Source: Streptomyces sp. NBC_00459
GTDB taxonomy: Bacteria; Actinomycetota; Actinomycetes; Streptomycetales; Streptomycetaceae
Length of the DNA stretch: 64,000 bases
Assembly: GCF_036013955.1 (NCBI RefSeq)
Contig: NZ_CP107903.1
Coordinates: forward strand, 4,774,001 to 4,838,000
Direction of reading: 5' to 3'
Shown: piece after piece, positions 48,983 to 57,085 of the stretch
Layout of the letters: each line of letters opens with the position of its first letter
Numbering within the stretch: the stretch's first letter is position 1
The notes under the pieces: generated by a model
What the model was told of the DNA's origin: nothing
Seen by the model: only the letters and a program-made list of their open reading frames with translations
Databases searched by the model: none
Made by a program: the position numbers and the translations under genes

Positions 48983-50932
48983 ATGCCCCGCGAGTTCCCC
49001 ATCGGCCTCACACCTCCCGACTGGCTGGTGCGGAATCTCCGGCCCCAGCCGGCCCCTCCCGTCAACCGCCCCGCAGTGGCCCGCGCCGCCATCGCCATGG
49101 CGCTGCCCCTGGCCGTCGGCCTCGCCACCGGCCACGCCGCCTACGGCGCTCTGGCCTCCATGGGCGCCCTCTCGGGCGTCATCGGGGACACCGCCGACGC
49201 GTACCGGATGCGCATCCTCAACATCGCGATCCCCCAGCTCTTCGGCGCCCTCGGCGTCACCCTCGGCTCGCTCGTGTACGGCCAGGGCTGGACCGCCGTC
49301 GCCGTCGTCACCGGCGTGGCCCTCGTCTCCGGGATGATCTCGACGATCGGCGCGGTGGCCTCCGTTTCCGGACTGCTGCTGCTCCTCAACTCGGTGATCG
49401 GGGCGGGGCTGCCACTGCCGGGAGCCTGGTGGCTGGCGCCGGCGCTGATGTCCGGTGGCGGGCTGCTGGTGCTGGCCCTGGCCCTGCTCGCCTGGCCGCT
49501 GCGATCGGGGGTGCCGGAGCGGGCGGCGGTCGCGCAGACCTACCGTACGGTCGCCGAACTGCTCGCCGCCGGCACCACCGACGGCTACGAGGACGCCCGG
49601 TACGCCGTCACCCAGTCCCTCAACAAGTCGTACGACCTCGTCCTCGCCCGGCGCGCCCGCCACCACGGCCGCAGCCCCGAACTCGTGCGCCTGCTCGCCC
49701 AGTTGAACGCCATCACCCCCGTCATCGAGGCCGCCCCCGCCGCCCACCAGGCCGGCCGCCCGCTGCCGCCCGAGGTCCCGGAGGCGGTCCGCCACCTCGC
49801 CGACGCCGTCGAGACCGGCTACACCGGCCCGACCGGGCTGCACATCCCCGCCCCGGCCGACCACACCTCCCGCGCCGTCGAACAGGCGCTGCGTCATGCC
49901 GCGGACGTGGTCGGCAGCCGCTCCCCCGACCTGCGTACCGCCATCGCCGACGACGACCGCCTCGGCCGGCCCGCCACCCTGCGCGCCCGCGCCGTCCACT
50001 CGGCCCGGGACGTCGTACTGTCCGGCGACTCCTGGCGCTACGGACTGCGCCTCGCGCTGTGCATCGGCCTCGCGCAGGTGCTGGTGTCGACCGTCCCGGT
50101 GCCACGGTCGTACTGGGTCGCGCTGACCATCACCTTCGTCCTGAAGCCCGACTTCGGCTCCGTCTTCTCCCGGGCGCTGCTGCGCGCCCTCGGCACGGTC
50201 GCGGGGCTGGTGATCGCGGCGGCGGTGCTCGTCCAGGTGCCGCGCGGCTGGTGGGACGTGCCCGTGGTCCTTCTCCTCGCCACGCTGATCCCGGCGTTCA
50301 CGCCACGCGGTTACGGCTACCAGACGGCCGCCATCACCCCGGTGATCCTCCTGCTCTCCGACGTCCTCAACCACCAGGGCGCGGCCCTGCTGCTGCCCCG
50401 GCTCCTCGACTCCCTCATGGGCTGCGGAATCGCGCTCGTCGCGGGCTATCTCCTCTGGCCCGAGAGCTGGCACACCCGCGTCGGCGACCGTCTCGCCGAC
50501 GCGGTCGCGGACACGGCCCGCTATGTGGACTCGGCGTTCCGCCCGGACACCGAGGGCGCGGCACGGGCACGGATGCGACGGCGCCTGTACCGCGATCTCT
50601 CCGTCGTCCGTACGGAGTTCCAGCGGGCCCTGACCGAACCGCCGCCCACCGGACGACGGGCGGCGGCCTGGTGGCCCCTGGTCGTCGCGGTGGAACGCAT
50701 CGTCGACGCGACGACGGCGGCCCGGGTCCACATCAAGCAGGGCGCCGAGCCGCCGTCCGATGCCGAGATCGCCCATGTCGTCGTCCAGTTGCGGGAGTTG
50801 TCGGACGGGCTGCGCCGCGTCGAGACGCTGTACGCGGTGCGCACGGACCTCAGCGGACCGGCGAACAGCGTGCTGGAGCCGCTGCGGCAGGAGGTGGCGG
50901 CTGCGAGGGCGGTCACGTCACCGCAGAAGTAG
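48983..50932 (+). CDS. FUSC-family membrane protein (aromatic acid exporter-like)
   Basis: A 649-residue protein with two membrane blocks of about five to six helices each (near residues 35-190 and 350-500; VARAAIAMALPLAVGLATGHAAYGALASMGALSGVIGD and YGLRLALCIGLAQVLVSTVPVPRSYWVALTITFVLKPDFGSVFSRALLRALGTVAG), separated and followed by helical cytoplasmic regions. The second block carries the FUSC signature YWVALTITFVLKPDFG. Relatives include YccS and AaeB-type efflux proteins. ATG 48983 lies about 7 nt after a GATAAT -10 box (48971-48976), which suggests a leaderless mRNA. It is 39 bp after the hydrolase stop. Confidence 0.88.
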   Translation: MPREFPIGLTPPDWLVRNLRPQPAPPVNRPAVARAAIAMALPLAVGLATGHAAYGALASMGALSGVIGDTADAYRMRILNIAIPQLFGALGVTLGSLVYGQGWTAVAVVTGVALVSGMISTIGAVASVSGLLLLLNSVIGAGLPLPGAWWLAPALMSGGGLLVLALALLAWPLRSGVPERAAVAQTYRTVAELLAAGTTDGYEDARYAVTQSLNKSYDLVLARRARHHGRSPELVRLLAQLNAITPVIEAAPAAHQAGRPLPPEVPEAVRHLADAVETGYTGPTGLHIPAPADHTSRAVEQALRHAADVVGSRSPDLRTAIADDDRLGRPATLRARAVHSARDVVLSGDSWRYGLRLALCIGLAQVLVSTVPVPRSYWVALTITFVLKPDFGSVFSRALLRALGTVAGLVIAAAVLVQVPRGWWDVPVVLLLATLIPAFTPRGYGYQTAAITPVILLLSDVLNHQGAALLLPRLLDSLMGCGIALVAGYLLWPESWHTRVGDRLADAVADTARYVDSAFRPDTEGAARARMRRRLYRDLSVVRTEFQRALTEPPPTGRRAAAWWPLVVAVERIVDATTAARVHIKQGAEPPSDAEIAHVVVQLRELSDGLRRVETLYAVRTDLSGPANSVLEPLRQEVAAARAVTSPQK

Positions 50933-51015
50933 GCGCGAGGCGAAGGGGGGCGCGGGCCGCCCCTGTGCAGAGGGACGGCCCGCGCCTGTGGGGGGTGGGG
51001 GCTGCTGGGGCGTGA

Positions 51016-51672
51016 CTAGCGCAGTGCCGCCGCGAGCCCGTTGGCCCACAGCCGGTTCACGCGGGAGCGTTCGGTCGTGTTCGGGACGGCGTTGGTGCAG
51101 GACGTGCCGGGACCGCCGCCCGACATCAACTCGCTGCACGGGCCGGAGTAGTGGTCCGGCAGACCGAGCACATGACCTGTCTCGTGCGCGGTGATGCGCG
51201 TCGGGTCGTACTGGTCGCTCTGTGCGTAGTCGAGGAAGATGTACCCGCTGCCGTGGCCGTCCGTGGAGGCGTACGAGCCCTGGGAGCTGTTGCCCTCGCG
51301 ATAGGTGAAGTCGGCGGCGGACGCGGTGCCCGCCTGTAGCTTCACGTTCGTCACCGAGCTGTTCCAGATCGAGGTGGAGCGGGCTATCTCGGCGCTGAAG
51401 GAGGGCGCGCGGGACGCGTTGTAGACGACCGTGACGGCGGCGGCCGAGCGCGGGGCGGCGGCACGCTTCTCGGCGACGGACTTCAGTACGGCCTCGAAGA
51501 ACGCCTTGTTGGCGGCGGCTTCCTCGGCCGATCCTGCGTACGCGACCTTCGCGGTGGCCGCGGTGGTCGCGGGCTCGGGTGCGGCGGAAGCGGGAACTGC
51601 CGTACCGAGGGCGAGAGTTGCCAGGCCGAGGCCTAACGCCGCCGCCACGGCACCGGAGATGGGCTTTCTCAT
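51016..51672 (-). CDS. snpA: Snapalysin, secreted small neutral metalloprotease (M7)
   Basis: A 218-residue preproenzyme. The signal peptide (MRKPISGAVAAALGLGLATL onward) ends at ASA. A propeptide of about 45 residues (EEAAANKAFFEAVLKSVAEKR) follows, then the catalytic domain starting near VTVVYNASRAPSF. The zinc site is HETGHVLGLPD with H163, E164, H167 and D173, the HExxHxxGxxD form diagnostic of snapalysins. SGPCSELMSGGGPGTSC supplies a disulphide and the Met turn. It degrades extracellular protein such as milk casein. Divergent from a LysR gene known in this family to activate it. Confidence 0.95.
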   Translation of the reverse strand: MRKPISGAVAAALGLGLATLALGTAVPASAAPEPATTAATAKVAYAGSAEEAAANKAFFEAVLKSVAEKRAAAPRSAAAVTVVYNASRAPSFSAEIARSTSIWNSSVTNVKLQAGTASAADFTYREGNSSQGSYASTDGHGSGYIFLDYAQSDQYDPTRITAHETGHVLGLPDHYSGPCSELMSGGGPGTSCTNAVPNTTERSRVNRLWANGLAAALR

Positions 51673-51756
51673 CGATGACTCCTTGAGTGGGGGGTGAGTC
51701 AGTCGGTCGTACCGTGAGTGTCGGCGGCTGTGCGGCGGCTGTGATGATGGCAAGTC

Positions 51757-51777
51757 GTGATAGCTCGGCCCTATCAC
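51757..51777. promoter_or_regulatory. LysR-type operator between snpA and its regulator
   Basis: GTGATAG-CTCGGCC-CTATCAC is a perfect 7-7-7 inverted repeat containing a T-N11-A core, in the 200-bp divergent region. It is the expected site for the snpA regulator. Confidence 0.8.
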
Positions 51778-51872
51778 CGCCTTTGTGCGTCTGTCGGAAC
51801 GCACGGATCCGGCTTAGGCTGCGATGGCATGGACATGTGCATGCGCATGATTCGCGACGCGGAGCCGGTCGC

Positions 51873-52823
51873 ATGGAGCTAGAGGTGAGGCACCTTCGGG
51901 CGCTGTGCGCCATCGCCGACACCGGCAGCCTGCACCGGGCCGCCCGCCAACTGGGCGTGGCCCAGCCCTCGTTGAGCACCCAGTTGCGCCGCATCGAGCA
52001 GGAGCTGGGCGGCGCGCTGTTCACCCGCACCCGGGCCGGCTGCCGTCCGACGCCGCTCGGCCGGGTCGTCCTGAGCCGGGCCCGGCCCCTGGTGGCGGAG
52101 ATGCGCTCACTGGTCACGGAGGCGCGGGCCGCCGCGGTGGACGGACCGCAACTGCGCATCGGCTCGACGGCCAGCCGGGCCCTGTCGGGCTGGCTGCGCC
52201 GACTCCGTCAGCACCGGCAGGAACCGACCCTCCGCATGGACGTCTCCGCGAACGCGCTGCTGCGCATGGTCGCCGACGGCCAGTTGGACGTGGCGTTCGT
52301 GCACGAGGTGGAGGGCTGCCCGCTCCGCGTCCCGGACGGCCTGCGCCTGCGCGTACTGGTCGACAGGGAACCCCAGTTCGTGTCCCTGCCCGCCGACCAT
52401 CCGGCCGCCGCGAGACCGGTGGTCCACCTCTCAGAGCTGGCCGGCGACCGCTGGATGGTGGACGAGACGGTCGACGGCGAGTTCGACGCCGTACTGCGCA
52501 TGCTGCACACCGCCGGCCTCAACCCCCGTGTCCTGCACGGCGATTACCACACCACGGCCTCGCTGGTAGCGACCGGCGAGGTCATCGCCGTCTGCCAGGC
52601 GACCTGTCTGCCGCGCCCCGAGATGGCCGTACGCCGACTGCACGGCGACCCGCTCGGCGTACGGCTGCTGCTGGCGGCCCGTACGGAGGCGGAACTGGAC
52701 GGGGTGCATCCGGCGCTGGCGGAGGCGTACGAGGAGGTGGCGAGACAGGCCCCGGCATACCGGGAGTGGCTGGGACAGAGCGCCGACGCCGAAGCGACCG
52801 CCACTGTCCCAGCACTCCCGTAA
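51873..52823 (+). CDS. snpR: LysR-family activator of the metalloprotease gene
   Basis: A 316-residue regulator. The N-terminal LysR helix-turn-helix is MELEVRHLRALCAIADTGSLHRAARQLGVAQPSLSTQLRRIEQELGGALFTR. The effector-binding domain follows (LRIGSTASRALSGWLRRLRQ, LVDREPQFVSLPADHPAA, GDYHTTASLVATGEVIAVCQ). The snpA-snpR (mprA-mprR) divergent arrangement is known in S. lividans and S. coelicolor. ATG 51873 is preferred over longer in-frame starts because the HTH begins there. The C-terminus is Ala/Thr-rich. Confidence 0.93.
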   Translation: MELEVRHLRALCAIADTGSLHRAARQLGVAQPSLSTQLRRIEQELGGALFTRTRAGCRPTPLGRVVLSRARPLVAEMRSLVTEARAAAVDGPQLRIGSTASRALSGWLRRLRQHRQEPTLRMDVSANALLRMVADGQLDVAFVHEVEGCPLRVPDGLRLRVLVDREPQFVSLPADHPAAARPVVHLSELAGDRWMVDETVDGEFDAVLRMLHTAGLNPRVLHGDYHTTASLVATGEVIAVCQATCLPRPEMAVRRLHGDPLGVRLLLAARTEAELDGVHPALAEAYEEVARQAPAYREWLGQSADAEATATVPALP

Positions 52824-52851
52824 CCGTGAGCTGCTCTCCGAACCGACCGGC

Positions 52852-54930
52852 TCAGACGCCGATGTCGCAGCCGTCCGTACGCCACACGGCGACGACCGCC
52901 GGACGGACGATCTTGCCGGGTCCGTCGGGCCACGTGCTGGCGGGCTTCTCCACCGAGGCGCCGTCGATCTCGCCCGGGTGCTGCACGGCGACGAGCACCT
53001 GCCGCTCCCCGATGACCGGACCACACGTCTCGGCGCCGGTCGGCACGGTCAGGAACTGCTTGAGCTCACCGCGCCGCGCCCCCTTCGTCGCGACGCCGAA
53101 CAGGCCGTCGTGGGAGCCGAGTTGGGAACCGTCGGTGGAGATCCACAGGTTGCCGTGGCGGTCGAAGGCGACATTGTCCGGGCAGGAGATCGGGCTGACG
53201 TCGTCCTTCGGGAAGCCCGCGAAGTAGGTGGCGGGGTCCTTGGGGTCACCGGCGACGAGGAAGAGCGACCAGGCGAACGAGGTGCTCTCGGCCCGGTTCC
53301 ACCGCTCGGTCAGCTCCAGGATCTGCCCGTGCTTGTTGGAGTTGCGCGGGTTGGCCTCGTCGGCGGCGGCGAAGCCGGCCTTGCCACGGTTGGTGTTGTT
53401 GGTGAGGGCGACATAGACCTTGCCGGTGACCGGGTTGGGCTCGATGTCCTCGGGCCGGTCCATCTTGGTGGCGCCGACCTTGTCCCCGGCGAGCCGCGTG
53501 AAGACGAAGACCTCCTCGGCGGTCATGCCGTCGACGTGCGAGACGGCACCCTTGGCGGTGGCGGTCGCCAGCGGGATCCACGTACCGCTGCCGTCGAACT
53601 CACCGTCGGCGGGCAGCTTCCCGCTCCCGTCGATCTCGATGGCGGGGGAGTCACCGGTGAGCTTGGCGACGTACAGCGTGCCCTCGTCGAGGAGGGAGAG
53701 GTTGTGCTCGCGGACGGACCGCGAATCCCCGTGCCGCATCCGCTTGCTGCTCACGAACTTGTAGAAGTAGTCGAAGCGCTCGTCGTCACCGGTGTAGACG
53801 ACGGGCCGCCCGTCGGAGGTCAGCCGGATGGTGGCGGCCTCGTGCTTGAAGCGTCCGAGGGCGGTGTGCTTGCGGGGCGTGGAGGAGGGATCGTACGGAT
53901 CGAACTCGACGACATACCCGAACCGGTGGACCTCGTTGGGCTCCTGCGCGACATCGAACCGCTTGTCGAACCGCTCCCACTTGCGCTCGGTGGCGCCGGT
54001 GCCGATGCCGTACCGCTTGTCGGTGTCGCGGGAGGCATTGGCGAAGTACTGGTTGAAGTTCTCCTCGCCGTGGAGCGTGGTCCCCCAGGGGGTCGTCCCC
54101 CCGGAGCAGTTGTTGAGCGTGCCGAGGGCCTTGCGCCCGGTCGGGTCGGCGGAGGTCCTGAGCAGCGTGGACCCGGCGGCCGGTCCCGTGATCCGGAACT
54201 CGGTGGTGGCGGTGACCCGGCGGTTGAGCGGGTGGCGGAGTACGGGGGTGAGCTTGCCGGTACGCCGGTCGCCCTCGACCACGACTGCCGACAGACCGTG
54301 CGCGGCCCAGGCGACCTCGACCTGCTCGCGGGTGGGGTTGGCGGCGTCGTAGCCGCGGAACATCAGGATCTCGTCGGTGTACTCGTGGTTGGCGACCAGG
54401 AGCTTCTGGTTCCCGTGCAGCGGGAGCAGGGCGAGGAAGTCGTTGTTGTACCCGAACTGGCCGGCCTGCGCGGCGGCGGTCTGCTTCTCGGGGTCGAAGG
54501 CGGGGGCTCCACGGAGTATGGGCTCGCCCCAGCGGATGACGACGTTCTGGCCATAGCCGCCGGGGACGGTCACGGCGTCGGCGGTGTTGGGCGCGACGGG
54601 AGTGAAACGCAGACCACGCGGCACGGAGGAGTGGGAGGGACGGGAGGGGTGAGGGTGATGGGAAGCGCCGGTGGCGGCTTCCGCGCTCTCGGCGCCGACG
54701 ACGTTCGCGGCGGTACCGGCCGCGGTGGCCACGGTGACGACGGCGGCGGCACGCATCACGGAACGGCGGCTGAGGGCGCCGGCGATCACATCGCCGAGGT
54801 ACTCGTTGGCGCTGGTGTTGGGAACCTCGTGGAAGCAGGCGTCACCACACCGGAAACGGCAGGTCATCGCGGACCGGCCGCCAGGATGCGATCCGGACGA
54901 CGATCCGATCAACGGCAGCAGCTTGCGCAC
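52852..54930 (-). CDS. phoX: PhoX-family (DUF839) secreted alkaline phosphatase-like protein, Tat exported
   Basis: A 692-residue exported protein. The Tat-type signal contains SRRSVMRAAAVVTVATAAGTAA, preceded by about 50 residues with a conserved MTCRFRCGDACFHEVPNTSANEYLGDVI segment usual for actinobacterial PhoX. The PhoX domain follows: VIRWGEPILRGAPAFDP, LLVANHEYTDE, NNCSGGTTPWGTTLHGEENFNQYF, RFKHEAATIRLTSDGRPVVYTGDDE, DGMTAEEVFVFTRLAGDKVGATKMDRPEDIEPNP, and CPDNVAFDRHGNLWISTDG. PhoX enzymes are Ca/Fe-dependent and release phosphate from esters. GTG 54930 has GGAGAG upstream. A PHO box about 80 bp upstream indicates PhoP control. Confidence 0.93.
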   Translation of the reverse strand: MRKLLPLIGSSSGSHPGGRSAMTCRFRCGDACFHEVPNTSANEYLGDVIAGALSRRSVMRAAAVVTVATAAGTAANVVGAESAEAATGASHHPHPSRPSHSSVPRGLRFTPVAPNTADAVTVPGGYGQNVVIRWGEPILRGAPAFDPEKQTAAAQAGQFGYNNDFLALLPLHGNQKLLVANHEYTDEILMFRGYDAANPTREQVEVAWAAHGLSAVVVEGDRRTGKLTPVLRHPLNRRVTATTEFRITGPAAGSTLLRTSADPTGRKALGTLNNCSGGTTPWGTTLHGEENFNQYFANASRDTDKRYGIGTGATERKWERFDKRFDVAQEPNEVHRFGYVVEFDPYDPSSTPRKHTALGRFKHEAATIRLTSDGRPVVYTGDDERFDYFYKFVSSKRMRHGDSRSVREHNLSLLDEGTLYVAKLTGDSPAIEIDGSGKLPADGEFDGSGTWIPLATATAKGAVSHVDGMTAEEVFVFTRLAGDKVGATKMDRPEDIEPNPVTGKVYVALTNNTNRGKAGFAAADEANPRNSNKHGQILELTERWNRAESTSFAWSLFLVAGDPKDPATYFAGFPKDDVSPISCPDNVAFDRHGNLWISTDGSQLGSHDGLFGVATKGARRGELKQFLTVPTGAETCGPVIGERQVLVAVQHPGEIDGASVEKPASTWPDGPGKIVRPAVVAVWRTDGCDIGV

Positions 54931-55262
54931 TTTACTCTCCCCATGGTGTCCCTATACGTGCCTTTGGTGTCAGCGTGACGCTAGGCGGGCGGGAGTGCGC
55001 CGGTGGGGACGCCAGATGAACGGAGGGTGAACCCGTCGGAGCGGTAAGGGTGTTGAGGTGCGGGGAAGATGCGGACGGAACCTGCCGCAAGCCCGTCCGA
55101 CGCCTGCCGGGGGGCGGGGCGCGAGGTTGGCGGAGTGGCGCCCTTGACGCCCGCCGGGTTCCGTGAAAGACCCTGCCCAAGATCGTCAATCCGGCCCGCT
55201 AACCTTACGTGTCCGTCCTGGCCAGGGATTGACGGCTACAACTCACGTGAAGGGTTGCGCAC
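54931..55262. other. 332-bp divergent intergenic region
   Basis: Besides the PHO box, this gap between phoX and the vWA gene shows TAACCT (55199-55204) as a possible -10 and TTGACG at 55228 near the vWA gene. No open frame with coding character and no structured RNA was recognised in it. Confidence 0.5.
55011..55032 (-). promoter_or_regulatory. PHO box (PhoP-binding direct repeats)
   Basis: On the minus strand GTTCACCCTCC and GTTCATCTGGC are two adjacent 11-bp direct-repeat units, matching the Streptomyces PHO-box consensus (GTTCACC-type units). They lie 81 bp upstream of the phoX start. Activation under phosphate limitation is expected. Confidence 0.87.
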
Positions 55263-56966
55263 ATGGGCATTCTCACTCTCCTGCGGAACGCGTTCGGCAA
55301 GTCACGCAAGGGGCGTGACGCCGAGGCGGCGCCCGCGCGGGAGGCGGAGTCGGCTCCCCAGCAGGAAGCCACCGAGCCGAAGATTCCGGCACCGTCCCCT
55401 GAACCGACCCTGACACCGAAGCCCACAGAGACCCCCTCGGTGGTGGACGAGCTCGTCTCGGCAGCCTTCGACAACGTAACGGTCCCCAAGCCGGCAAGGC
55501 CGGTGGACGAGCCGGTACCTCCGGTGACCGAGGCGACTGGGCCGGTGGCCGAGCCGGAGCCGGAGCCGGAGCCGGCGGCTGAGCCTGTGACCGAGGTAGA
55601 GGCGAAGACCGAGGTAGAGGTAGAGGTAGATGCCAAGCCGGAGCCGGTCGCCGAGGCGGAGGCAGTGACCGAGGCAGAGGCCGAGGCCGAGACTGCGGCC
55701 AAGGCAGAGACTGCGGCCGAGGCCAAGCCTGAAGCAGAGCCTGAGCCGGTCGCCGAGACCGCTCCGGAAGCTGAACCGTTCGCCGAGGCGACCCCTGCCC
55801 CGGAACCTGTCGTCGAGGCGGCTCCGGAGCAGGAACCGGTGGCCGAGGTGACCGAGGTCGCCCCGGAACCGGAGCCCGAAGCCGAAGCCGAAGCGGTTGT
55901 CGAGCCCGAGGTCGAGCCCGCCGCAGAGGAGCCGACCCCCGAGCCCGCCCCCGAGCCGGAGGCCGAGCCCGTGGCCGAGGAGGCCCCGGAGCAGGAACCG
56001 GTGGCCGAGGTGACCGAGGTGACCGAGGTGACCGAGATCGCCCCGGAACCGGAGTCCGAGGCCGAAGCCGAAGCGGTTGTCGAGCCCGAGGTCGAGCCCG
56101 CCGCAGAGGAGCCGACCCCCGAGCCCGCTCCCGAGCCGGTGGCCGAGGTGACCCCTGAGCCGGAGCCGGAAGCGGAGTCTGCGCCTGAGGCTGAGGCAAC
56201 GGGTGAGGACCAGGACCTGGAACCGGCAGCCGCCGACGCACAGGAAGCCCCACAGGTGCCACCCGCACCCGAGGACGAAGGCGCCACGGGTGGTGCGGGT
56301 GAGGAAACGGACAAGGCCGACGGCGAAGCCGAGGCCGTACCCGCAACCCTCCTCACCGCGTACAACTCCGCCGCCACCACCCTCACCACCCTCAGCCTCG
56401 ACAACACCCGCGCCAAGATCTACCTCGTCCTGGACCGCTCCGCGTCCATGCGCCCGTACTACAAGGACGGCTCCGCCCAGGCCCTCGGCGAGCAGACCCT
56501 CGCCCTCGCCGCCCATCTCGACCCGGAGGCGACCGTCCACGTCGTCTTCTTCTCCACGGAACTGGACGGCACCGGCGAGCTGACCCTCTCCGACCACGAC
56601 AACAAGATCGACGAACTCCATGCCTCCCTCGGCCGCATGGGCCGTACGAGCTACCACGCGGCCGTGGAGGAGATCGTCAAGCACTACGAGAAGTCCGGCA
56701 CCGAGCACCCCGCCCTCATCGTCTTCCAGACGGACGGCGCGCCGGACGCCAAGACCCCCGCCACCCAGTCCCTCACGGAAGCGGCGGCGAAGCACCCCAC
56801 CCTCTTCTTCTCGTTCGTCGCGTTCGGCGAGCCGGAGAACAAGGCCTTCGACTACCTCCGCAAGCTCAAGACGTCCAACACGTCCTTCTTCCACGCGGGC
56901 CCGACCCCCCGCGAGCTGACGGACACGGAGCTGTACGAGGGCGTACTGGCGAACTGGCGCCCGTAG
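55263..56966 (+). CDS. vWA-domain (TerF-like) protein with long acidic Pro/Glu/Ala repeat arm
   Basis: A 567-residue protein. The N-terminus MGILTLLRNAFGKSRKGRDA is basic and amphipathic. About 330 residues of Glu/Pro/Ala/Val low-complexity sequence follow, built from repeats such as VAEVTEVAPEPEPEAEAEAV. The C-terminal von Willebrand A domain (TerF-like) starts near LTAYNSAATTLTTLSL, with MIDAS residues in DRSASMR, the Thr/Ser of FQTDG and the Asp of TDGAPD. Such vWA proteins associate with tellurite-resistance/TerD systems and calcium-linked signalling in Streptomyces. The arm would be an extended anionic tether. There is no signal peptide. Function not known. Confidence 0.85.
   Translation: MGILTLLRNAFGKSRKGRDAEAAPAREAESAPQQEATEPKIPAPSPEPTLTPKPTETPSVVDELVSAAFDNVTVPKPARPVDEPVPPVTEATGPVAEPEPEPEPAAEPVTEVEAKTEVEVEVDAKPEPVAEAEAVTEAEAEAETAAKAETAAEAKPEAEPEPVAETAPEAEPFAEATPAPEPVVEAAPEQEPVAEVTEVAPEPEPEAEAEAVVEPEVEPAAEEPTPEPAPEPEAEPVAEEAPEQEPVAEVTEVTEVTEIAPEPESEAEAEAVVEPEVEPAAEEPTPEPAPEPVAEVTPEPEPEAESAPEAEATGEDQDLEPAAADAQEAPQVPPAPEDEGATGGAGEETDKADGEAEAVPATLLTAYNSAATTLTTLSLDNTRAKIYLVLDRSASMRPYYKDGSAQALGEQTLALAAHLDPEATVHVVFFSTELDGTGELTLSDHDNKIDELHASLGRMGRTSYHAAVEEIVKHYEKSGTEHPALIVFQTDGAPDAKTPATQSLTEAAAKHPTLFFSFVAFGEPENKAFDYLRKLKTSNTSFFHAGPTPRELTDTELYEGVLANWRP
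55822..56147 (+). repeat. Internal direct duplication in the vWA gene's acidic arm
   Basis: Two near-identical blocks of about 150-160 bp (from about 55822 and about 55984) encode PEQEPVAEVTEVAPEPEP-type and VVEPEVEPAAEEPTPEPAPE-type peptides. The second block has GAGGTGACC three times in tandem. In-frame slippage would change arm length without breaking the vWA domain. Confidence 0.75.
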
Positions 56967-57012
56967 CCAGCAAGCGCAATCCGTAACCCGCAGAACCTCA
57001 CGCACGACGACC

Positions 57013-57044
57013 GACAGGGCCCGGGCCATACCCCGGGCCCTGTC
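57013..57044 (+). terminator. Hairpin terminator after the vWA gene
   Basis: A perfect 13-bp stem, GACAGGGCCCGGG with CCCGGGCCCTGTC, and a 6-nt loop lies between the vWA gene and metG. It has no clear T-run. Confidence 0.72.
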
Positions 57045-57085
57045 CCCGTAATCCCCCACAGTCCCCCGCCAGTAGGATTTCGCGC

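Noticed and set aside
49429..51015. 528-codon plus-strand frame overlapping the FUSC gene.
   Set aside because: Out-of-frame Arg/Pro-rich shadow of the FUSC coding sequence.
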